Source: a virus
Length of the DNA: 39,737 nt
Reading direction: 5' to 3' (one strand)
IMG/VR virus record: IMGVR_UViG_3300034956_000530
Location: 1-39,737 of that record
A model generated the notes under the pieces. That model saw nothing but the letters and a program-made list of their open reading frames with translations, did not search any database and was not told the DNA's origin. Each line of letters opens with the position of its first letter. Within the stretch, counting starts at the first letter, position 1. Positions 25,334 to 33,194 of this stretch are shown piece after piece. Position numbers and translations under genes: made by a program.

Positions 25334-26143
25334 ATGAGTAAATATGATAAGGTATTTTGGGAACCGAAAACATATATTTCAGAAGCTTATACCAAAAACT
25401 TTGACGAACCAGTAACTGGATTAGCTGTAAAACTTTCCGGAGGTGCAGATAGTAGTATTATATATTATACCTTATGTAAAGAAATGCAAGAACTTGGCAT
25501 TAATGTGCCGTTATATGTTGTAACGTTAGATGTAGAAACTAAAGATTGGTATAGTCACTATGCTAAAAAAGTTATAGACTATACAGCAGAAAAAACAGGT
25601 ATACGGCCAAAAGAACATTTAATAAATTATCTGTCACTTCCGTGGACAGTTCCGGATTATGAAGTAGCCCAAGAAATAAATTTGTCAAAATTAATAAACA
25701 CTAAACAGATTAATGTTTATTATGGTGGATTGACACAAAATCCAGCAAGGCGCAATATGGCAAAAGCTTGGAATAATAAAGGAATGAAGATGGAATCATA
25801 TTGGGAAGCGTATAACTTATGCAAAGAAGGTGCAGATCCAGACAGGAATAATAATTCAACAAAACAAACAATAGGATATGGTCGATCGCTTAATCAGAAT
25901 CATAATGAACCGTATTTAGGTGTTTTACCGTTTGTACAAAAAGATAAACGAGATGGTACTGCTGCATTATATAAAACAATGGGTGTTACAAATGAATTAT
26001 TGCCGTTAACATATAGTTGTGAAGAAGCTAGACAAACACAAAAAATAAAACTCGATATTGTAGACGGCTATCAAGAATATAGTCATTGTGGTAAATGTTG
26101 GTTTTGTTTAGAAAGATCATATGCGTTTGGACGGCTAGTATGA
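25334..26143 (+). CDS. QueC-like PP-loop ATP pyrophosphatase
   Basis: 269 residues. LSGGADSS (Ser35 to Ser40 core) is the PP-loop that binds ATP pyrophosphate in N-type ATP pyrophosphatases. The C-terminus has C229, C252, C255 and C258 in CGKCWFC, then ERSYAFG, the zinc site and tail of QueC, which turns a carboxyl-deazaguanine into the nitrile with ATP and ammonia. The central part (100-190) is divergent. No other 7-deazaguanine genes are near, so a different carboxylate may be activated, as in QueC relatives of phage-defence systems. ATG 25334 has AGGAG at 25323-25327, 6 bases upstream. Confidence 0.72.
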   Translation: MSKYDKVFWEPKTYISEAYTKNFDEPVTGLAVKLSGGADSSIIYYTLCKEMQELGINVPLYVVTLDVETKDWYSHYAKKVIDYTAEKTGIRPKEHLINYLSLPWTVPDYEVAQEINLSKLINTKQINVYYGGLTQNPARRNMAKAWNNKGMKMESYWEAYNLCKEGADPDRNNNSTKQTIGYGRSLNQNHNEPYLGVLPFVQKDKRDGTAALYKTMGVTNELLPLTYSCEEARQTQKIKLDIVDGYQEYSHCGKCWFCLERSYAFGRLV

Positions 26144-26811
26144 CAGTTTGGTCCTTTGGTTCTTCGCATAGCACCGGACATGAAATCAAATCAGGATTCA
26201 CACAAGATGATTTACGGAAGTTTTATAATCGTTTTGGTTTTGAAGATTATTACGAGTACTTCAATTGTAAAAGTGCAAAAACAGTAAAAAAGCTTTTAAA
26301 AAAATGGGACGGGTTTGATACATCTAATCCTAATTTATCGTTTCCGGGTATTGTTGCAAAACTAAAAAATACAGAATTAAAAACCTTTGCAAAAAACGGC
26401 ACAGGTATAGATTATTCTTATAAAATGTTTCTTAAAAATAAACATAAGTTTAAAAATGATGATATTATATTATTTGAATTACCGCCGGTTTTTAGATATG
26501 AAAGTACTAACGGCGACCATGCACGATTAGCAGATATTAAAAGTCCTCAACAGTATAACCGTTATCCTAGTCCATTCATAATGAATAAGTTTTATAAATT
26601 TGTAGTAGATGAAATTAAAGAAGTTGCATATACTATAGATATCTATTGCGAGACGTCTGACCAAATGCCGTTGGATGTTTACAAGTCTAACAATATTAGT
26701 TTACATCTGATGTGCGAAACGCATAAAATTGGTCAATACCCGGGCGGACATTATCATTATGATGCTCATAAATTATTTGCTGAATATCTTGTTAAAGAGG
26801 TTATAAAATGA
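26140..26811 (+). CDS. SGNH-hydrolase-like protein
   Basis: 223 residues from ATG 26140 (ATGA overlap with the QueC-like gene). Block I is SFGSSHS, with Ser8 or Ser9 as nucleophile candidate; the block II/III region is NGTGIDYSYK (near 88-97); the C-terminus has HYHYDAHK with an Asp and His pair. Cys of the other copies' GCS is Ser here. The N-terminal region has a long Lys-rich helix, so it may differ in substrate. It overlaps the next radical SAM gene by 4 bases and so forms one of the SGNH/radical SAM pairs. Cytosolic; probably acyl hydrolase or transferase. Confidence 0.58.
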   Translation: MTVWSFGSSHSTGHEIKSGFTQDDLRKFYNRFGFEDYYEYFNCKSAKTVKKLLKKWDGFDTSNPNLSFPGIVAKLKNTELKTFAKNGTGIDYSYKMFLKNKHKFKNDDIILFELPPVFRYESTNGDHARLADIKSPQQYNRYPSPFIMNKFYKFVVDEIKEVAYTIDIYCETSDQMPLDVYKSNNISLHLMCETHKIGQYPGGHYHYDAHKLFAEYLVKEVIK

Positions 26812-28004
26812 AACCCTGTATACTTCCTTGGATTAACTTTAGTACTAATACATTTGGCAGGCCGCGCACTTGTGGCTATGCTGACCAGGCTACAGTGAAA
26901 GGCGCAGGAGTTAAATTAAAAGGTACTAGCATAGAAGCTGAATGGAACAATGACTACTTTAAATCTATACGCAAAGACTTTTTAAAAGGTGAATGGCCTG
27001 AAAATTGCAAACGCTGTAAGTATGTTGAAGAACTTAATGGCAGCAGCAAACGCTTAGAAGAAAATGAATATCACTACGACACTAATGCACATCTTATAGA
27101 ACAAACAGCCACTGACGGTAGTGTGCCTTATTATCCTAGCAATATAGATATTCGTGTTGGTACTATTTGTAATTTGAAGTGCATTCATTGCGGTACTGGT
27201 GCTAGTAGTAAATGGAATGAAGACAAAGCTATGTTAGACAAGTATCCTAACACAGAGTTTTATAATATTGATAATAAATGGATCGAACAAGACAGTTTTA
27301 TCTGGGACAATATTAAAGAAAATTTGCAACACACAAAACGCTTCAACTTCTTGGGCGGAGAACCTTTTGCTAATAAACAACACAACAAGTTTATTAAAGA
27401 AATAGCATTTACTGATACTGCTAAGGACATTACACTTACATATGTAAGTAACGGCACATTACTTACAGATAAAATATTTGATCAACTTATGAGTTTTAAA
27501 GAAGTTGTTATTCGATTAAGTTTAGATGCTATACAAGAGCCAGGAGAATATTTTAGATTTCCTATTAAATGGGACAGTTTTGTTAAAAAGTTAGAACTTA
27601 TGGAGAAGTACGCTAAAGATAATAAACATTTAGATATAGGCGTGCAATGGACCTGTAGTAATATCAGTATGTTTTATCTAGTAGATACTTTTGATTATAT
27701 GCGTAAACACTTTCCAAATATTAAATTTATATTTGCTAATCATGTTGAATGGCCTGTACACATGAGCGCACAAGTGTTGCCATATGAAACTAAACAAATT
27801 GTAGAAGAACGCATTAATAATTATGACTTTGGAGAATATTCCGACAAAGTGCCTTTTTATGTTAATCATATGTTAGAAAAAGACTTATGGAAAACTGAAG
27901 GTAAAACTTTTATGAATTACTTAAATGACCTTGATGCAGCTCGTAATGTAAGTTGGCAACACAGTTTTAAAGAAATGGAATTAGAAAAGTATGAAACTAC
28001 TTGA
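26808..28004 (+). CDS. Radical SAM protein, N-terminal twitch type (class A)
   Basis: 398 residues. N-terminal segment: C4 in CILPW, one Cys at 22 where the sisters have CC (here TCG), and CKRC at 67-70. The shared SIEAEWNNDYFKSIRK run occurs at 41-56. Radical SAM motif CNLKCIHC (Cys121, Cys125, Cys128), then LGGEPF. The single Cys at position 22 may change how the auxiliary cluster is ligated. It overlaps SGNH genes on both sides (4 and 14 bases), so an SGNH-radical SAM-SGNH triplet is translated together. The W-rich start and long C-terminal tail most resemble the 16915 copy. Confidence 0.9.
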   Translation: MKPCILPWINFSTNTFGRPRTCGYADQATVKGAGVKLKGTSIEAEWNNDYFKSIRKDFLKGEWPENCKRCKYVEELNGSSKRLEENEYHYDTNAHLIEQTATDGSVPYYPSNIDIRVGTICNLKCIHCGTGASSKWNEDKAMLDKYPNTEFYNIDNKWIEQDSFIWDNIKENLQHTKRFNFLGGEPFANKQHNKFIKEIAFTDTAKDITLTYVSNGTLLTDKIFDQLMSFKEVVIRLSLDAIQEPGEYFRFPIKWDSFVKKLELMEKYAKDNKHLDIGVQWTCSNISMFYLVDTFDYMRKHFPNIKFIFANHVEWPVHMSAQVLPYETKQIVEERINNYDFGEYSDKVPFYVNHMLEKDLWKTEGKTFMNYLNDLDAARNVSWQHSFKEMELEKYETT

Positions 28005-28734
28005 CACACGATTTCATAGATCAGGATATCCAAAAACTGTTAACTACACCGAAAACGATATGCCTGACAGATGGCCAGCAACATGGACACGTCGAGGCGC
28101 CTATGATACAGATTTTTATATTGAGCAAACGCATAGGCAATTTACATATACACTAAATAGTCAAGGTTATAGAGAACAAGAATGGATTGACATAGACTGG
28201 AATAATAGTTATATATTTTTAGGTTGCAGTCATATATACGGAGTAGGAGTTGCAATTGATGAAACAATTCCAAAACTTATGCAAGACCGACTAAGCACAT
28301 GCTGTGTAAACTTAGGCATTCCGGGCGGCAATAACTATTTTAGTATGGTCAATAGTGCTAAATTAATTAATGCAGGAATAACTCCTAAAGGCGTATTCTA
28401 TCAACATACCTATCCTGCTCGATGGTTTACTTTTAAAGATGATACTTTAAATACAGTTAATGCTAATGATAAAGGATACGAACATTATTTTAAAGACGCT
28501 CAGTATGTTGATTTTTTAGACAGCAGTATTACTGAAACACTGTATAGTCAATGGAAAGATATATGTCCTGTAATTGAATTTAATATAGATAATATTATTC
28601 CTGACTCAAACAATAACAAATATATAGCACGATGCGGGTCGCATTATAATCATGTGTATCATGAAAAGGTAGTCGAAACACTTTATAATAAATATAATAA
28701 ATATAATAAATATAATCAACAAGTAGAGGAATAA
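27991..28734 (+). CDS. SGNH-hydrolase-like protein with YNK-repeat tail
   Basis: 247 residues. After an unusual 70-residue N-terminal extension the core starts at IFLGCSHIYGVG (around 75-85; Ser of GCS as nucleophile). PGGNNYFS provides Gly and Asn; the C-terminal block is CGSHYNHVYH with His candidates. The tail repeats Tyr-Asn-Lys three times before QQVEE, from a 9-base tandem repeat at 28684-28716. The N-terminal extension contains Arg/Trp-rich and Asp-rich motifs and may be an added binding region. It overlaps the radical SAM gene upstream by 14 bases. Fold likely SGNH; function as for the other copies. Confidence 0.55.
   Translation: MKLLDTRFHRSGYPKTVNYTENDMPDRWPATWTRRGAYDTDFYIEQTHRQFTYTLNSQGYREQEWIDIDWNNSYIFLGCSHIYGVGVAIDETIPKLMQDRLSTCCVNLGIPGGNNYFSMVNSAKLINAGITPKGVFYQHTYPARWFTFKDDTLNTVNANDKGYEHYFKDAQYVDFLDSSITETLYSQWKDICPVIEFNIDNIIPDSNNNKYIARCGSHYNHVYHEKVVETLYNKYNKYNKYNQQVEE
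28684..28716 (+). repeat. 9-base tandem repeat (TATAATAAA) x3.7
   Basis: Three full units of TATAATAAA from 28684 to 28710 plus six bases of a fourth, in frame, encoding Tyr-Asn-Lys repeats at the C-terminus of the SGNH-like protein. Copy number could vary between related phages by slippage. Confidence 0.85.
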
Positions 28735-28736
28735 CA

Positions 28737-29423
28737 ATGTCTATGCATGAATCAACTCAAACTCTCTTACAGAATTTAACAATTAATAGATCAAGTTATA
28801 GTAAATTTTCTAAAGAAGAAGTTGATACTACGACAATTCAAAAGATACTCGATGCTGCTAACGGCATTACGCCAAGCTTAGGAAACAATTTTCATTATAG
28901 AGTTGATCAGTTACCACAAGACGTAAAAGATGCAATGTATCCATACATGCATAGCGCCTATGCTAATTGTACTCAAGAAACAAAAGACGAATTTGAAGAA
29001 AATTATCTTGCATATTCAATGTCCACATGGAGAAAAAAGGGCATTTGTTTTAATCACCAGTTCGAAGCACCAGTAGTATTGGCATATAGTATACCGGTAT
29101 CTACAGACGGGTCTTCCCGTCATTGGAAACAACATGAATTTCCGACTAGTAAAGATTCTACTTTTATTGCAATTGGGATGAATATGTGGAACACAATTTG
29201 TACAGTAGAGGAAATGGGATTAAATAGTTGCTGTTTAAAAGCATATAACCCTAAGGCATTTGAACAAATTAATGTAGAAACATCTGAAGAATTGCCAGAA
29301 GGATGGAAGTACGAGCCATTTCTTTTCTTATGTATCGGGAAAGGTATAAAAGTTAAAGGCGATCACAGAGAACACAAACCGAACGGAATTGTTAATTCTT
29401 TAAATTTTGCAGTAAAGCAGTAG
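28737..29423 (+). CDS. Nitroreductase-family-like flavoprotein
   Basis: 228 residues. The N-terminus reads NRSSYSKF (17-24) followed by a helix ending in ILDAANGITPSLGNN: the Arg-Ser-x-x-x-F and PSxxN steps typical of nitroreductases, where Arg and Ser bind the FMN phosphate. The middle carries a Trp-rich insert, and the C-terminal end is FLFLCIGKG. This is closer to a standard nitroreductase than the one at 23850. AGAGGA at 28725-28730 lies 6 bases before ATG 28737. Its last 32 bases overlap the minus-strand SGNH gene tail-to-tail. Would reduce a flavin-accessible substrate with NAD(P)H. Confidence 0.68.
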   Translation: MSMHESTQTLLQNLTINRSSYSKFSKEEVDTTTIQKILDAANGITPSLGNNFHYRVDQLPQDVKDAMYPYMHSAYANCTQETKDEFEENYLAYSMSTWRKKGICFNHQFEAPVVLAYSIPVSTDGSSRHWKQHEFPTSKDSTFIAIGMNMWNTICTVEEMGLNSCCLKAYNPKAFEQINVETSEELPEGWKYEPFLFLCIGKGIKVKGDHREHKPNGIVNSLNFAVKQ

Positions 29424-29991
29424 CAAACTCTTTATGAGCTAACGCTCCTGGGTGACTCTTATCGTTAGCCCTTGGATATTTGTTTTTATAATCATCAAGG
29501 CGTATATTTAATATTTCTGTTTTATTCCAGGCAGGCGAAATAATAGGATCTATTTGTAAATGATAACGCTTTTTTCCATACAATAAGCTATCAATATGAT
29601 TAATACGCATATACAAATCATTTAACATGTCATAATCACTATGCAGATACTTAAAAAATGCTTTATCTCTAGCAGTGTTACTTCTGTGATCAATAATATG
29701 TCCAGTTTCTTTATTTTCATAGTAATGATATCTATCTAAATAACTCCAGTGTATAAAAACAATATCACTAGGGTTGAAATCAAAGTTAGTAATAGTATGC
29801 CAAATTGCTTTGTTACTGTATCCACCTTTGCCTAGGTTAATACATTCTATATCTAGCTTGTCTGCTAATAATTGAGGCCATGCGTACTTACTAGGTTGGG
29901 GAAATATACTACATTTGTTTTTAAAGTCCCAAACATCATCTAGTGCAGTGCCTCTTGTAAAGCTACATCCAAAAGCTATAAGTCTACTCAT
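29392..29991 (-). CDS. SGNH-hydrolase-like protein
   Basis: 199 residues. Block I AFGCSFTRG (Ser10 candidate nucleophile), a Gly/Asn block GKGGYSNKA (around 53-61) and the C-terminal DKSHPG...H block (Asp, His) give a complete SGNH set, among the clearest of the seven. It shares FGCSxTxG with the tandem copies at 18315 and 18968. On the minus strand, it overlaps the upstream sulfotransferase-like gene by 8 bases, so the two form a small operon transcribed leftward. No signal peptide. Acyl transfer or hydrolysis on a glycan is the best guess. Confidence 0.68.
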   Translation of the reverse strand: MSRLIAFGCSFTRGTALDDVWDFKNKCSIFPQPSKYAWPQLLADKLDIECINLGKGGYSNKAIWHTITNFDFNPSDIVFIHWSYLDRYHYYENKETGHIIDHRSNTARDKAFFKYLHSDYDMLNDLYMRINHIDSLLYGKKRYHLQIDPIISPAWNKTEILNIRLDDYKNKYPRANDKSHPGALAHKEFATALLQNLKN

Positions 29992-30508
29992 CTAGTAGAC
30001 CTATGTTATACTGCCATTCTAAAAACTGTAATTTTAATTTATTATAATCAACAATTGTGTCTTTGAATGTATACGGGCTTGACATTTTTTGTGTTAGTGC
30101 TAGATTAGTATCCCACTCTCCTATAGCAGTAAGAACATTAATATTTTCAAGCATATCTTCGTAATATATTGTCACAACTTTATGCCATTGAAATTGTTTA
30201 CTTTGCATGTCAAAAGTGTCATACCAATTTTTAGCATATCCTGCACTATCGATTAGAGATTCGATATCTGTTTCTACTTTTATGTTTTGAGAAGTATACG
30301 GACCATATTCTTTTGTGTAACTTGTTATAACTCTGCTACAAGCCATATCCCACCAATTACGCCTTTTATTGTTAATAAATACCCAGTTAGAAGGATCTTT
30401 TGGTATCCATAGTTCTTGACAATGCTTACAATCTATGTTATTATTATGTAAGTAAGATGTTATAATATGACTGCCTGTTCGTCCCGGAGTTTTTATTATG
30501 TATTTCAT
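29984..30508 (-). CDS. Sulfotransferase-like P-loop protein (short)
   Basis: 174 residues. The N-terminus IIKTPGRTGSHIITSYL matches the 5'-phosphosulfate loop of PAPS sulfotransferases (small-Gly-x-x-x-Gly-Ser/Thr), and IYYEDM (around 117) matches the YEDL step before the 3'-phosphate site. It is shorter than typical (about 250-300), lacking part of the acceptor region, so function could be altered. The gene at 35234 is a second sulfotransferase-like protein. It begins 4 bases after a minus-strand TATAAATA and has no Shine-Dalgarno. A transfer of sulfate to a sugar hydroxyl is the family role; donor synthesis genes are not seen here. Confidence 0.5.
   Translation of the reverse strand: MKYIIKTPGRTGSHIITSYLHNNNIDCKHCQELWIPKDPSNWVFINNKRRNWWDMACSRVITSYTKEYGPYTSQNIKVETDIESLIDSAGYAKNWYDTFDMQSKQFQWHKVVTIYYEDMLENINVLTAIGEWDTNLALTQKMSSPYTFKDTIVDYNKLKLQFLEWQYNIGLLDE
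30416..30444 (+). promoter_or_regulatory. Sigma-70-like promoter for the right-hand plus-strand unit
   Basis: TTGACA at 30416-30421 and TATTAT at 30439-30444 are separated by exactly 17 bases (-35 perfect, -10 with one mismatch). It lies inside the minus-strand sulfotransferase-like gene and points right. Transcription would start near 30451 and give a leader of about 80 bases before the mini-ORF at 30530. Together with 942-970 it suggests that both plus-strand units use host-type polymerase. Confidence 0.6.
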
Positions 30509-30512
30509 ACAA

Positions 30513-30520
30513 TATTTATA
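30513..30520 (-). promoter_or_regulatory. T4-late-type promoter element TATAAATA (minus strand)
   Basis: An exact TATAAATA on the minus strand ends 4 bases before the ATG of the sulfotransferase-like gene (30508). It is in the 21-base gap between divergent genes. As at 23837, transcription from it would begin about at the start codon, and no Shine-Dalgarno is seen. This would be the promoter of the minus-strand pair 29392-30508. Confidence 0.5.
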
Positions 30521-30529
30521 AGGGTTACA

Positions 30530-30568
30530 ATGACTGAAGATTTAAAGTGGAGATCCTATGCAAGATGA
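30530..30568 (+). CDS. 12-residue leader ORF copying the start of the next gene
   Basis: ATG 30530 opens a 12-codon frame (MTEDLKWRSYAR, stop TGA) with AAGGG at 30519-30523, 6 bases upstream, a better ribosome site than the downstream gene has. Its first seven residues are identical to those of the radical SAM gene at 30577, and the DNA is repeated with one change in 23 bases. The two frames differ (offset 47 bases). It may be a translated leader that couples or tunes expression, or a remnant of a partial duplication. Peptide function is unknown. Confidence 0.45.
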   Translation: MTEDLKWRSYAR

Positions 30569-30599
30569 GAAATGGTATGACTGAAGATTTAAAATGGAG
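30530..30599 (+). repeat. 23-base direct repeat at gene start
   Basis: Copies at 30530-30552 and 30577-30599 (ATGACTGAAGATTTAAARTGGAG split as 17 and 6 bases around the single variable base). Each begins with an ATG; the first gives the leader ORF and the second the start of the radical SAM gene. The repeat is spaced 47 bases, so a slippage or recombination event would delete the leader. Confidence 0.85.
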
Positions 30600-31692
30600 T
30601 AATTATGACTTTACTAAGATACCCTTTGACGACATCGTTAGTGTTGGTCAGCGTACTTTGCTGTATCGTGATTTATTTACTGTCAGCTGGCTACTTGGTC
30701 GCTTCTGTAACTACAAATGTAGCTACTGTTGGCCTTACGCCCGCAGTGATCGTAAAGACCACCGTCCTACCGAGCTCTGTCTTAAAACAATAGATGAAAT
30801 AAAAAGACAAGCTCGCGGAAACGGATTTAACAGTTTTCATTTTAGTTTAAGTGGCGGCGAACCTACTTTTCATCCAGGATACTTGGACATACTAAAACAC
30901 CTTGCTGATGATGTAGATAGCACTAATTATACTAGTGTGCATATGACAACAAACATGTCCCGTAATATGAAGTGGCATGAAGAATATGTAGAAGCAGTTA
31001 AGCCGTTCCATCGTGCTAGTATTACAGCAAGTTTGCACACAGAGCATGTAAACAGCATTGAGAAGATGCAAGACTTTGCAGACAAGTTAATCTTCTGTCA
31101 AGAGCATGATGTACAAGTTACGATCAACATGGTGATGGTTCCAGAGTGGTTTGACCGTGATTGGGAGAACGCATTGTTCTTTCACGAGCAAGGCATAAAT
31201 GTAACGCTAAAGCCTCAAAGCGACCCTACAGCAAGCCGAGTCGTAGATGGATATAACACAGAAGACTTAAAAAAGTTATACAACGGTATGCCACAAATGG
31301 CGTATACCGAAGTTAAACGTAAATGGGCCAATCGTCCAAAGCAAAACTTTGATTTGCCTCCGAACACACATGGTTCAAACGATAAAAGTGTTCCGTGGCA
31401 CATGGCAGTAGAGTTAGAAGATTCAAAGGGCGATAAGTATTATATAGACCAAGCAGAACGGTTTAATGCCTTTAATTTTAATAATTTTGAAGGGTGGAAC
31501 TGTAACGCAGGATATAGTGGTATTATTATACGTGAGCCAGACGGTTCAGTAAAACGTAGTTATTCTTGTCACGATGTGCCTCTTGGTAATATCGAAACAG
31601 GGTTTCAGTTGTTTAACGCACCTAAGACGTGTATAACTAAAAGCTGCGTAAGTAGTGCCGACTCAAAGATTCCAAAGAGGAAAATTACATGA
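30577..31692 (+). CDS. Radical SAM protein with C-terminal GWxCN-type Cys segment (class C)
   Basis: 371 residues from ATG 30577; the GTG at 30547 is in frame but adds ten unlike residues. Radical SAM Cys44, Cys48 and Cys51 (CNYKCSYC) and SGGEPT at 92-97. The C-terminal class C segment starts EGWNCN with C309, then C331, C352 and C357; a final Cys present in the 15927 copy is missing here (SCVSS instead of ECTC), so its metal site may differ. It follows the leader ORF with the repeated start. Its 3' end overlaps the B12-binding-type radical SAM gene by 4 bases. Radical chemistry is inferred; substrate unknown. Confidence 0.88.
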   Translation: MTEDLKWSNYDFTKIPFDDIVSVGQRTLLYRDLFTVSWLLGRFCNYKCSYCWPYARSDRKDHRPTELCLKTIDEIKRQARGNGFNSFHFSLSGGEPTFHPGYLDILKHLADDVDSTNYTSVHMTTNMSRNMKWHEEYVEAVKPFHRASITASLHTEHVNSIEKMQDFADKLIFCQEHDVQVTINMVMVPEWFDRDWENALFFHEQGINVTLKPQSDPTASRVVDGYNTEDLKKLYNGMPQMAYTEVKRKWANRPKQNFDLPPNTHGSNDKSVPWHMAVELEDSKGDKYYIDQAERFNAFNFNNFEGWNCNAGYSGIIIREPDGSVKRSYSCHDVPLGNIETGFQLFNAPKTCITKSCVSSADSKIPKRKIT

Positions 31693-33194
31693 TAGATATA
31701 GCCTTAGTAGCAATACCTAGATTAAACATTGATGCTCCACCTATGGGGATAGCATCAATTAAAGGCAGTGTTGTGGCCGGCGGATATACTGCAAAATGTT
31801 TTGATACAAATATTAACTTGTATCATTCAGTGGGATTTGATACTTGGCTAGAATTAGATAACTATTTTCAAACTGACTTACGATATACCGGAACAAGTCT
31901 AGACGGCGCCGGCAGCAGAGAAATAAACTTTATTAACATTGTACAAAAGCGTAAAAAAGAACTACAATGTTACAATGAATATAGCACCTTTTTAGAAACA
32001 GAAATTAAAAAAATCTTAGAACATAAACCTGAATGGATTGGAATAAGTGTATTCAGTGTTAATAGTGTTATTAGTACAGTTAATTTTCTTGCACTACTAA
32101 AAGAAATAAATCCTGATCAAAAAGTTATTGCAGGAGGCATGGGTCTAAGTAGTTTTGGCCTTGGCGGAAATAGTAACTTTGGCGAATTTCTTGTTAACGA
32201 AAATTTAATTACTACATATATTAGCGGCGAAGGCGAATTAGCAATTATTGATCTTTTAAAAGACGGTAAGGAATCTAAACTTACTCCGCAAATAAATGAT
32301 CTTAATAGTTTAGCATTTCCAAATTACGATGATTTTGATTTAAGTCTGTACCCTGGAAAAGAAAATATGGTTTATATTACAGGTAGTAGAGGCTGCGTAA
32401 GAGCTTGTACATTCTGTGATATTAATAGTTTATGGAAAAAATTTAGATATCGATCAGGTGACAATATCGCTGCTGAAATATTAGACGGATATAAAAAATA
32501 TAATACTACAGACTTTTATTTTACTGACAGTTTAATTAATGGTAACATGAAAGAGTTTGTTAAACTACTAGATACTATGATTGACTACAAAAAGCAAGGA
32601 TTATTACCTGATGAGTTAATGTTCGGCGGCCAGTTTATTGCTAGACCAATAAATAGATTTCCAGAAGAATACTATGCAAAAATGCAAGCTGCAGGTGTTT
32701 ATAATATTAGTGTAGGAATGGAGTCGGGCAGTGATCGAGTGTTAGCTGATATGCGCAAAGGAACTACTAGAGACGACCATGACTATATGATGAAAATGTT
32801 GCAAAAGTATGGTATACGAATCAACTTGCTTATGTTAATAGGATATCCGACCGAAACAGAAGAAGACTTCCAAGCTACCCTTGATATGATAAAAGACTAC
32901 AAACGTTATAGTGATAGTGGAATAATTTGGGGCATTGTGTTAGGAAAAACTATGGTAGTTCTACCTAACACTCCTATTGCTGACAGCGCCGATCATTGGA
33001 GTATAGCATATGACAATACGGGCAACTGGTTCAGTAAAACAAACGATACATTAACATATCATGAAAGAGTTAAAAGACGTATGCGAGCAGGTAGACTTTG
33101 TGAAGAATTAGGATATGTTATTAAGAGCCAAATTGTTACTGTTAATAGTTTGCATGAAATAGTTACGCAGGGCGGTTATGATTCGATTTCCTAA
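31689..33194 (+). CDS. B12-binding-type radical SAM protein (class D)
   Basis: 501 residues. The N-terminal 190 residues have the order of B12-binding radical SAM enzymes: APPMGIASIKG (16-26), a WIGISVFS strand (117-123), AGGMG (148-152) and a GEGE turn (180-183). No DxHxxG motif for axial cobalamin binding is present, as in many of the group. The radical SAM motif is CVRACTFC (Cys236, Cys240, Cys243) in TGSRGC context, followed by SVGMESGSDRVL (336-347) and LLMLIGYPTET. Enzymes of this type methylate unactivated carbons, close rings or do other SAM radical steps. It overlaps the next gene by 17 bases. Confidence 0.85.
   Translation: MIDIALVAIPRLNIDAPPMGIASIKGSVVAGGYTAKCFDTNINLYHSVGFDTWLELDNYFQTDLRYTGTSLDGAGSREINFINIVQKRKKELQCYNEYSTFLETEIKKILEHKPEWIGISVFSVNSVISTVNFLALLKEINPDQKVIAGGMGLSSFGLGGNSNFGEFLVNENLITTYISGEGELAIIDLLKDGKESKLTPQINDLNSLAFPNYDDFDLSLYPGKENMVYITGSRGCVRACTFCDINSLWKKFRYRSGDNIAAEILDGYKKYNTTDFYFTDSLINGNMKEFVKLLDTMIDYKKQGLLPDELMFGGQFIARPINRFPEEYYAKMQAAGVYNISVGMESGSDRVLADMRKGTTRDDHDYMMKMLQKYGIRINLLMLIGYPTETEEDFQATLDMIKDYKRYSDSGIIWGIVLGKTMVVLPNTPIADSADHWSIAYDNTGNWFSKTNDTLTYHERVKRRMRAGRLCEELGYVIKSQIVTVNSLHEIVTQGGYDSIS

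Noticed and set aside
25334-26143. Complete queuosine or deazaguanine pathway
   Set aside because: Only the QueC-like gene is present; none of the radical SAM genes has the short QueE layout and QueD/FolE are absent from the window.
28001-28006. TTGACA at the start of the 27991 gene
   Set aside because: No acceptable -10 at 16-18 bases downstream.
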